Shown: positions 47,274 to 54,602 of the stretch, in pieces
How the letters are laid out: every line of letters starts with the position of its first letter
Numbering within the stretch: the stretch's first letter is position 1
Source of the DNA: Dongia_B sp964406155
Lineage (GTDB): Bacteria > Pseudomonadota > Alphaproteobacteria > Dongiales > Dongiaceae
DNA: 64,000 bases
Reading direction: 5' to 3'
Assembly (NCBI GenBank): GCA_964406155.1
Contig: CAYOQR010000015.1
Coordinates: 22,022-86,021 of the forward strand
The notes under the pieces: model-generated
What the model was told of the DNA's origin: nothing
Seen by the model: the letters and a program-made list of their open reading frames with translations, nothing else
Database searches by the model: none
Program-made: the position numbers and the translations under genes

Positions 47274-49298
47274 ATGACCCGTTCCGATTATCCCGCCCCT
47301 GCGCCGCGCCGCTCCAAGAGCAGCCGCCCCGTTCTCTGGTTCCTGCTGAAATGGTCTCTCATCGCCGGCATCTGGGGCGGCTTCCTGGTGCTGATCCTGG
47401 TCGCCTGGTGCGCCTATGATCTGCCGGATGTCAGCCGCCTCAACGAGATCAAACGCCGGCCCAGCGTCACGCTGCTGGCAACCGACGGCAGCATCCTCGC
47501 CAGCTATGGCGACCTCTATGGCACGCGGGTGACCCTGAAGGAGATGCCGCCCTATCTGCCGGAAGCCGTTCTCGCCACCGAGGATCGCCGCTTCTACAGC
47601 CATTTCGGCGTCGACATCCTGGGCCTTGCCCGGGCGCTCTATGTCAATCTGCGGACCGGCGACGTGGTCCAGGGCGGCAGCACCATCACCCAGCAGTTGG
47701 CGAAGAACATCTTTCTGACGCCGGAACGCAGCCTGCACCGCAAGGGCCAGGAAGTCCTGCTGGCGCTGTGGCTGGAGCACAATTTCACCAAGCAGCAGAT
47801 TCTCGAGCTCTATCTCAACCGGGTCTATTTCGGCGCCGGCACCTTCGGCGTCGACGCGGCCTCGCGCAAATATTTCGGCCATCCGGTGCAGCAGATCACG
47901 ATCTTCGAATCCGCCATGCTGGCCGGCATGCTGAAGGCACCGTCGAAATACAATCCCTTCAACGACAAGGACCTGGCGAAGGCCCGCGCCCAGCAGGTGA
48001 TCCAGAACATGGTCGCCGCGAATTACCTGAGCGCGGACGAAGCGAAGGCGATAGCGACCCAGACCGCGCCGGCCGTGGCGCCCCAGGCCGGCGGCCAGAT
48101 CGGCCAGTATTTCGCCGATTGGGTGATCGACCAGGTCTCGTCTTATGTCGGTGCCAGCGAGCAGGACCTGATCGTGCAGACCACGCTCGATGCCAGGATG
48201 CAGCGCGATGCCGAGGCTGACCTCAATCGCGTGCTGCAGGAAAAAGGCGCCGAGATGAAGGCGAGCCAGGGCGCATTGGTGGCGATGACGCCCGACGGCG
48301 CGGTCCGCGCCATGGTCGGCGGCACCAGCTATCACGATACTCAGTTCAACCGTGCGACCCAGGCCCTGCGGCAACCCGGCTCCTCCTTCAAGGCCTTCGT
48401 CTATCTGACCGCCTTCGAGAACGGATATACGCCGGAGAATCATTTCTTCGACGGCCCGATCCAGGTCGGCAACTGGTCGCCCGGCAATTACCAGGACAAG
48501 TTCTATGGCGACGTCAATCTGCGCGAGGCCTTCGCCCGGTCGCTCAACAGCGTCGCCGTGCAGCTTTCGGAGCGGGTGGGCCGCAAGAAGGTGATCGAGA
48601 CGGCGCGGCGGCTCGGCATCACCTCGCCGATCGACAACAATGCCTCGATCGCCCTTGGCACCAGCGGCGCCTCGCTGCTGGAAATGACCGGCGCCTATGC
48701 CACTTTCGCCAATCAGGGCCGCGGCGTCTGGCCGCGCGGCATCGATCAGATCACGACCCGCGACGGCCAGGTCCTCTATCAGCGCAGCGGCGATGGGCCG
48801 GGCCGGGTCGCCTCCAGCACCGCCGTCAACGAGATGCTCGACGTCATGCAGTCGGTGGTCGAATGGGGCACCGGCAAGCGTGCGAAGATCGACCGCCCGA
48901 CTTATGGCAAGACCGGCACCAGCCAGAACTATCGCGATGCCTGGTTCATCGGCCTAACCGGCGATCTCGTGGCCGGTGTCTGGGTCGGCAATGACGACAA
49001 TTCGCCGATGCAGAAGGTGACGGGCGGCGCGCTGCCGGTCGCCATCTGGCATGACTTCATGGCGGAGGCGCTGACCGGCACGCCGCCGCGCGATATCGCC
49101 CGCTCCAGCGGCGGCGAGATTGCCTCGGCGGCGGCCACGTCGCTCACCCCGGACACACCTGAAACACCGGCCCAGCCGGTCAGTCCGCCGACCACCATCG
49201 AGGGCATGATCCAGAATATTCTCGGCGGCGACTCAGCCACCGAGAAGGATCAGCGGCGCCAGACGCTGAACGAGCATATCGGCGGCGCCAAGAAGTAA
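47274..49298 (+). CDS. Penicillin-binding protein 1A-type (transglycosylase/transpeptidase)
   Basis: The 674-residue class A PBP polymerises and crosslinks peptidoglycan. A cytoplasmic basic tail and one membrane helix (about 22-48) precede the GT51 domain (about 75-245) with ATEDRRFYSHFGVD (catalytic Glu), GGSTITQQLAKN and ELYLNRVYFG. The transpeptidase domain (about 300-610) has S-x-x-K in PGSSFKAF, S-x-N in SLNSVAV and KTGTSQ. It lacks the long OB-domain insert of E. coli PBP1A and resembles the shorter PbpC/PbpF-like alphaproteobacterial type. The C-terminal 60 residues are disordered and Pro/Thr-rich. The ribosome site is weak. Confidence 0.93.
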   Translation: MTRSDYPAPAPRRSKSSRPVLWFLLKWSLIAGIWGGFLVLILVAWCAYDLPDVSRLNEIKRRPSVTLLATDGSILASYGDLYGTRVTLKEMPPYLPEAVLATEDRRFYSHFGVDILGLARALYVNLRTGDVVQGGSTITQQLAKNIFLTPERSLHRKGQEVLLALWLEHNFTKQQILELYLNRVYFGAGTFGVDAASRKYFGHPVQQITIFESAMLAGMLKAPSKYNPFNDKDLAKARAQQVIQNMVAANYLSADEAKAIATQTAPAVAPQAGGQIGQYFADWVIDQVSSYVGASEQDLIVQTTLDARMQRDAEADLNRVLQEKGAEMKASQGALVAMTPDGAVRAMVGGTSYHDTQFNRATQALRQPGSSFKAFVYLTAFENGYTPENHFFDGPIQVGNWSPGNYQDKFYGDVNLREAFARSLNSVAVQLSERVGRKKVIETARRLGITSPIDNNASIALGTSGASLLEMTGAYATFANQGRGVWPRGIDQITTRDGQVLYQRSGDGPGRVASSTAVNEMLDVMQSVVEWGTGKRAKIDRPTYGKTGTSQNYRDAWFIGLTGDLVAGVWVGNDDNSPMQKVTGGALPVAIWHDFMAEALTGTPPRDIARSSGGEIASAAATSLTPDTPETPAQPVSPPTTIEGMIQNILGGDSATEKDQRRQTLNEHIGGAKK

Positions 49299-49341
49299 TG
49301 CGTTCTCGCTGATCGGATAGAGCCGGTCGACCTAAAAGGAT

Positions 49342-50607
49342 TTATTGGGCCCGGCCGGTCGGCCGCACCAGGACCCAATAGGACAGGCACATCGCCAGCA
49401 CGGATAGCAGGATGGCGACGGTCATCGGCAAGGCCGTTCGCGCGGCCAGATGGCCGAGCACCGCCCCGGCGCCGGCCGCCACCGACATCTGCAGGAAACC
49501 GAGCAGCGAACTTGCGGCCCCTGCCGCCTTCGGGAATGGCCCGATCGCGCCCGCCTGGGAATTGGGCGAGGCCATGCCGATCCCGATCATATAGAGCGCG
49601 AGCGGGATGAGCAGCCCGGGAATGCTTTGCTGCATCACCGTCACCCCTACCAGCAGCAGAGTCGCCGCCAGGGCAATGGAACTGCCGAGCCGCACCATCC
49701 CATCGATCCCGATGCGATGGGTCAGCCGCGCCGAGAGGATCGTGCCGATCATGTAGCCGATGACGAAAACGGCGAAACACCAGCCGAAATGCTTGGGCGC
49801 GACGCCGAGAATATTGATGAAGACGAAGGACGAGCCCGAGATGAAGCAGAAGATGCCGCTATAGCTGAAGGTCTGGCACAGCACGAAGCCGACATAGCGG
49901 CGATGTTTCAGCAGCATGCCGAAGGTCAGCAGCATGGTGAGCGGGCCATGCGCCACCCGGTTCGCGGGCGGGTGGCTTTCCGGCAGCGACAAGGTGGTGG
50001 CAACAAGACCGACCACGCCGTAAAGCGCGATCACCCAGAAGATCGACCGCCAGCCGAAACTGTCCTGCAGGAACCCGCCCATGATCGGGCCGACGGCCGG
50101 GGCCAAGGCCATCGCCGCCGCCAGATAAGAGAGGATGCGCGACGCCCCGCCAGCGCCATAGACATCGCGCACCACGGCGCGGCAGATCACCGGGCCGGCG
50201 CCGGCGCCGACCGCCTGCAGGGTGCGGAAGACGATCAGTTGCTCGATGCCGTTGGCCAGGGCACAGCCGATACTGGCCAGGGTGAAGACAATCAGCGCGC
50301 CGATCAGGACCGGCTTGCGGCCGAAACGGTCGGAGAGCGATCCATAGATCAGCATCGCCACGGCGAAGCCGGCGAGAAAGGCGCTGAGCGTCAACTGCGC
50401 CTGCGGCTCGCCCACGGCGAAATAGCGCGCGATGCTGGGCAGCGAGGGCAGATAGAAATCCGTGGAAACCGGCCCCAGGGCGGTAAGGCCAGTCAGCAGA
50501 ACGATCTGGAGCGGCCCGAAACGCGGCAGCGGCTCGACCGGCACCGGAGCGCCTGTTTCCTCGGGGTCCGGAATGGCGACGTCTGCCGGTTTCGGCAGCC
50601 GGTTCAT
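49342..50607 (-). CDS. Bcr/CflA family MFS drug efflux transporter
   Basis: The 421-residue permease has twelve predicted helices. STDFYLPSLPSIARYF (about 49-64) is the Bcr/CflA signature, and GSLSDRFGRKPVLIG is the MFS motif A between helices 2 and 3. Relatives export bicyclomycin, sulfonamides, chloramphenicol or cysteine. An N-terminal 30-residue Pro/Glu-rich tail is unusual. Its ATG overlaps the stop of the second M16 gene (ATGA), so translation is coupled to that operon. The gene ends 43 bp from the convergent PBP1A gene. Confidence 0.92.
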   Translation of the reverse strand: MNRLPKPADVAIPDPEETGAPVPVEPLPRFGPLQIVLLTGLTALGPVSTDFYLPSLPSIARYFAVGEPQAQLTLSAFLAGFAVAMLIYGSLSDRFGRKPVLIGALIVFTLASIGCALANGIEQLIVFRTLQAVGAGAGPVICRAVVRDVYGAGGASRILSYLAAAMALAPAVGPIMGGFLQDSFGWRSIFWVIALYGVVGLVATTLSLPESHPPANRVAHGPLTMLLTFGMLLKHRRYVGFVLCQTFSYSGIFCFISGSSFVFINILGVAPKHFGWCFAVFVIGYMIGTILSARLTHRIGIDGMVRLGSSIALAATLLLVGVTVMQQSIPGLLIPLALYMIGIGMASPNSQAGAIGPFPKAAGAASSLLGFLQMSVAAGAGAVLGHLAARTALPMTVAILLSVLAMCLSYWVLVRPTGRAQ

Positions 50608-52016
50608 GGCGTGGCGTTGCTCGGTTTCGGTTCCGCCGCAGGCGCCGGCGCGGATGCCGGCTGCTCACCGGCTTTGCCGCCCGGGACCGGCAGGTTGGCG
50701 GTGACGCCTTCCGGCCGCCCGACCACGGCGAAGAGCAGGCGGTCGGGCTGCAGCAGGCGCTTCGCCACCTGGGCCACCGCCGCCGGCGTCACCTTGGCGA
50801 TCTCGTCCTGGCGGCGCTTGACGTAGTCGATGCCGAGGCCTTCGAGCTGAATGCCGAGCAGGGCACGGGCCGTGCCGGCGATCGAGGTGAAGAGGCGCGG
50901 ATAGGAGCCGAGAAGATAGGTCTTGGCCTGCTCCACCTCAGCCGCCGTCGGACCCTTGTCGCGCATCTTCGCCCATTCGGCGCGGATGATGCCGATCGTA
51001 TCGGCGGCCCGCTGATTGACCGTCTGCACCTGGCCCCAGATCAGGCCGGCATGGTCCAGCGTCACCAGATCGGTGCTGATGCCATAGGCAAGGCCACGCT
51101 TCTCCCGCACCTCGGTCATCAGGCGGGACGAGAAGCCGCCGCCACCGAGGATGTAATTGGCCACATAGGCAGCGAAGAAATCCGGATCATCCCGCTTGAT
51201 GCCGGGCTGGGCGAAATTGATGACGCTCTGCGGGATGGCACGGTCGACCACCATGACGCCGCCTTTATCGGCGATCTTCGCCTCTGGGACCTTGGACAGA
51301 TCGCTGCTGGCCGGCAGATCGCCAAAGGTCAAATCGAGCAACGGCTTCAATTGCGCCGGCGTGATATCGCCGGCCACCACCAGATACAGCCGGTCCCGGG
51401 TGAAATGCTGCCGGACGAATTGCTGCAGATCGCCGCGCTCGATCGCCCGCATGGTCTGCGCGGTGCCGAAGCTCGGCCGGCCGTAGGGATGCCCGGCGAA
51501 CAGCGTCTGATTGACCGCCCGCGCGCCGATCGTATTGGGGTCCGACAACCGGTCCTCGATCATCACCAGCAATTGCTGGCGGATCCGTTCCACCGGCTCG
51601 GCATCGAAACGCGGCGCCGTCAGCGAAAGATGCAGCAGCTTGAAGGCAAGATCGCGCTGCTCGCTCAGCAGGCGCATCTGGCCGGTGAAGGAATCGCGCG
51701 AGGCATCGAACCCGTATTCGATGCCGTTGTCGTTCAACTGCCGCTGGAAACTGGCGGAATCGATATCGCCGGCCCCTTCGTCGAGCAGGCCCGACGCGAG
51801 CTGCGCCAGCCCCTCCTTGCCCACCGGATCATCCGCCGATCCACCACGGAAGCCGACCGCGACGGCGATCAGCGGATTGGCGTGATCCTCGACCAACCAG
51901 GCGGAAACGCCGCTCTCGCCGGTCACCTGCTGGATCTCGACCGCCTCGGCCAGTCGCGCGAACAGGACCGAGCCGGCGAAGACCAGGGCGACGAAGAAAG
52001 AAACCGACCGCATCAT
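50604..52016 (-). CDS. M16 family peptidase, non-catalytic partner subunit
   Basis: The 470-residue exported protein starts with a signal peptide (MMRSVSFFVALVFAGSVLFA). It has the M16 fold in two halves, but the zinc motif H-x-x-E-H is replaced by GLAQLASGLLDEG. It keeps the R/Y region (EKRGLAYGISTDL) that shapes the substrate site. It lies directly downstream of the catalytic M16 gene and should form a heterodimer like mitochondrial processing peptidase or bacterial M16B pairs. The frame is open to 52067 but overlaps the upstream stop; the ATG at 52016 starts the signal peptide. The C-terminus is Pro/Ala-rich. Confidence 0.88.
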   Translation of the reverse strand: MMRSVSFFVALVFAGSVLFARLAEAVEIQQVTGESGVSAWLVEDHANPLIAVAVGFRGGSADDPVGKEGLAQLASGLLDEGAGDIDSASFQRQLNDNGIEYGFDASRDSFTGQMRLLSEQRDLAFKLLHLSLTAPRFDAEPVERIRQQLLVMIEDRLSDPNTIGARAVNQTLFAGHPYGRPSFGTAQTMRAIERGDLQQFVRQHFTRDRLYLVVAGDITPAQLKPLLDLTFGDLPASSDLSKVPEAKIADKGGVMVVDRAIPQSVINFAQPGIKRDDPDFFAAYVANYILGGGGFSSRLMTEVREKRGLAYGISTDLVTLDHAGLIWGQVQTVNQRAADTIGIIRAEWAKMRDKGPTAAEVEQAKTYLLGSYPRLFTSIAGTARALLGIQLEGLGIDYVKRRQDEIAKVTPAAVAQVAKRLLQPDRLLFAVVGRPEGVTANLPVPGGKAGEQPASAPAPAAEPKPSNATP

Positions 52017-52026
52017 CGCACCGTCA

Positions 52027-53508
52027 TCACTGCATGGTTCCACTGGGCGCGGCCCCGTCGATCGCATTGCCGCGCGGCACCTGCGGCTGTTCCGCCGGCG
52101 GCGTGCCGGCGGTTTCCGCCCGGGCCACCAGCAGGCGCCCGGTCACCGAGTGCCTGTCGTCGAAGACCTGTTTGGCCGCGCGCTGGATGTCCGCCGCCGT
52201 CACCGCATCGATGCGGTCCGGCCAGGCCTGCACATCCGCCAGGCTGCGGCCACTGGCAAGCGCCGCCGCCACCAGGCCGACCGGACCCGACAGGCCGTCG
52301 CGCGCCTTCACCGTGGCAATCCGCAGGCGCTGCTTCGCGCGGGCCAGCTCGTCATCGGTGACGCCGTCCTTCAGCACCAGGGCGATTTCATCGGCCACCG
52401 CCGCTTCGATCTTCTTGAGATCGCCGCCGGGCACCGGGCTCCCATAGAAGCTGAAGGTGCCGAGGTCATAGGCGCCGGGATCGTAGCTGCAATCGGCGTC
52501 GGTCGCCGTCTTGTCGGTGATCACCAGGCGCCGATAGAGCCGGCTGCTGGTGCCGTCGCCAAGGATCTCGGAGAGCAGCAGCAGCGCATAGGCGTCATTG
52601 TCCTTGGCGGGCCGGTTATCGAGCCCCAGGCGATAGGATGGCGCCAGATAGGTCTTCACCACATAGGGCTGTGTGACGAGATCGCTGGTCAGCTCGACCT
52701 GGCGCGGCGCCACCTGCTGCGGCTCCTGCAGACGCTGGCGGGCGGGCAGATCGTGGCGCGGCAGGGGACCGAAATACTTTTCCGCCAATTGCCGCACCTG
52801 CTGCACGGTGACATCGCCGCCGATCACCAGGATCGCGTTGTTCGGCGCATAATAGCGGTGATAGAAGGCGACGGCATCGGCCGTAGTGTACTGTTCCATC
52901 TCGTGGCGCCAGCCGATCACCGGCAGCCGGTAGGGATGGTTGAGGAACAGGGCCGCGTTCATCATCTCCATCAACTGCGCGCCCGGCTCGTTATCGATGC
53001 GCAGGCGCCGTTCCTCGATGATGACATCGCGCTCCGGCAGCACCACCGCATCGGTCAGGCGCAGATGGGTCATGCGATCAGCTTCCATCGACATGATCAG
53101 CGGCAGGTTCTCCTTGGCGATCTCCTGGTGATAGGCCGTCATGTCCTGATTGGTGAAGGCATTGTCGGCACCGCCGCGCCGGTCGATCTCCTTGGTGAAC
53201 TGACCGGGTTGCAATTTGTCGGTGCCCTTGAACATCAGATGTTCGAGGAAATGGGCGACACCGTTCTTGCCGGGCAGGCCATCGGCCGCGCCGACCCGGT
53301 AGACGATCATCTGATAAACCACCGGCGCCCGGTGGTTGGGCAGCACCACGACCTGCAACCCGTTCTTCAGGGTGAAGCTCTGGGCGTCGAAGACCTCCGC
53401 CCGGCCCATTTCCGGCGCCAGGGAGAAGCCCAAAAACACGATGCCGGCGATCAGGGTCGCCGGCATCTTGAGCAGGCCAGGCCTGCGGCGTTTAGAAAAT
53501 ACCTTCAA
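52027..53508 (-). CDS. M16 family zinc peptidase, catalytic subunit
   Basis: The 493-residue exported peptidase keeps the inverted zinc motif HFLEHLMFKG (about 86-95) and the third ligand Glu in the SMEADRM segment. The pitrilysin fold occupies both halves. It probably degrades peptides in the periplasm with the non-catalytic subunit 10 bp downstream. The annotated start is a TTG at 53508 that overlaps the end of the DUF3035 gene by 17 bases and has GAGG five bases ahead; an ATG at 53466 is the alternative. Either leaves a plausible signal peptide (LIAGIVFLGFSLAPEMGRAE). Confidence 0.9.
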   Translation of the reverse strand: MKVFSKRRRPGLLKMPATLIAGIVFLGFSLAPEMGRAEVFDAQSFTLKNGLQVVVLPNHRAPVVYQMIVYRVGAADGLPGKNGVAHFLEHLMFKGTDKLQPGQFTKEIDRRGGADNAFTNQDMTAYHQEIAKENLPLIMSMEADRMTHLRLTDAVVLPERDVIIEERRLRIDNEPGAQLMEMMNAALFLNHPYRLPVIGWRHEMEQYTTADAVAFYHRYYAPNNAILVIGGDVTVQQVRQLAEKYFGPLPRHDLPARQRLQEPQQVAPRQVELTSDLVTQPYVVKTYLAPSYRLGLDNRPAKDNDAYALLLLSEILGDGTSSRLYRRLVITDKTATDADCSYDPGAYDLGTFSFYGSPVPGGDLKKIEAAVADEIALVLKDGVTDDELARAKQRLRIATVKARDGLSGPVGLVAAALASGRSLADVQAWPDRIDAVTAADIQRAAKQVFDDRHSVTGRLLVARAETAGTPPAEQPQVPRGNAIDGAAPSGTMQ

Positions 53509-54085
53509 GCAGGCCTCGTTGCTTGCGCTCGATCACCGGCGTGTCACCCGACGTCACCGGCTTGCCCAAAGCGGCGTTCTCCTGCAGGCGCTTCTGCTCG
53601 GCCGCCGGATCGACCACCGTGCCGTAAGGCTGCGGTTCGCGCCAGAAGGTGAGCGTATCGACCAGGCTCCGCGAATCGGCTTCGTCCTGCGTCGTCTCGG
53701 CGTCGACTTCCTTACGGATATTCGGATCGACCCCGGAGATCCCCGCGCTCTGCAGCAGGGCCGATTCGCCGGCCGATTCGGCGCCGCCCACGGCGCCTTC
53801 GCCGATCGCCGGCGGAAGCTGATCGTTGATACCGGCACCCGGATGGCCGAAGACGGCATTTTCCGCCATGTCGCGGGTGGTGCCTTCCTGCGGGCGCGGC
53901 GCACCCGGTGTCGGCGGCCGTAGGCTGTAATTCGGCGGCATGCTGAGGGGCGCGCGCGACACCACCTTGAACTCGTCAGGCGAGCGCTTGGTCAGGCCGA
54001 GCGTTTCCTTGGTCGCCTCGCAACCGGCCAGCAAGGCCGATGCGGCAACAGCCGAAACGCAGAGAATCATGGTCTTCCGACGCAT
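53492..54085 (-). CDS. DUF3035 family lipoprotein
   Basis: The 197-residue protein has a lipoprotein signal, LLAGCEAT, with Cys about 22 residues from the start. DUF3035 hallmarks are SPDEFKVVSRAPLSMPPNYSLRPP just after it, a low-complexity middle and LVDTLTFWREPQPYG. It is found next to lspA and M16 genes in alphaproteobacteria; because lspA makes the enzyme that matures lipoproteins, the neighbour is fitting but not proof of a link. GGAGG eight bases before the ATG at 54085 fixes the start. Confidence 0.9.
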   Translation of the reverse strand: MRRKTMILCVSAVAASALLAGCEATKETLGLTKRSPDEFKVVSRAPLSMPPNYSLRPPTPGAPRPQEGTTRDMAENAVFGHPGAGINDQLPPAIGEGAVGGAESAGESALLQSAGISGVDPNIRKEVDAETTQDEADSRSLVDTLTFWREPQPYGTVVDPAAEQKRLQENAALGKPVTSGDTPVIERKQRGLLEGIF

Positions 54086-54107
54086 TACCGGTACCTCCGT
54101 CATGGGG

Positions 54108-54602
54108 TCAGGTTTTACCCCGTTCCGTGCCGTGAAACAACCCATCCCACATCAGTAGAACGACCCCCAGGACAATCGCGGAATCCGCCAGGTTGAAGGC
54201 CGGCCAGTGATACGTCCCCCAGTAGACATCCAGGAAGTCGAAAACCGCCCCGAAGCGCAGCCGGTCGATGACATTGCCCAGTGCCCCGCCGATCACCAGG
54301 CCGGTTCCGGCCGCCGCCAGGATATGACGGATCCGGGTCAGCCAGGCCATCAGGGCGATGGAAATGACGATCGCAATCGCCGAGAGAATGAACGGGCCGC
54401 TGGCCGCCTCGTTATGGAACAGGCTGAAACTGACGCCCCGGTTCCAGGCCGCGACCAGATTGAAGAAGGGCGTGATCTCGATAACCTGGGGTTGTGCCAT
54501 CAGGCCGGTCAGCAGCCACCATTTGCTGACCTGATCGGCCAGGATGACAAGACCCGCCAGCACGCCGCCCAGGAGAACCAGGCGGGGGGAGACGATCCGC
54601 AT
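54108..54602 (-). CDS. lspA: Lipoprotein signal peptidase (signal peptidase II)
   Basis: The 164-residue inner-membrane aspartyl peptidase removes signal peptides from diacylglyceryl prolipoproteins. Four membrane helices are seen. The conserved motifs are DQVSKWW, NLVAAWNRGVSFSLF, the first catalytic Asp in GNVIDRL (about 113) and the second in FNLADSAI (about 139). Its ATG overlaps the ileS stop (TGATG), so it is coupled to ileS, a common order in bacteria. Confidence 0.97.
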   Translation of the reverse strand: MRIVSPRLVLLGGVLAGLVILADQVSKWWLLTGLMAQPQVIEITPFFNLVAAWNRGVSFSLFHNEAASGPFILSAIAIVISIALMAWLTRIRHILAAAGTGLVIGGALGNVIDRLRFGAVFDFLDVYWGTYHWPAFNLADSAIVLGVVLLMWDGLFHGTERGKT

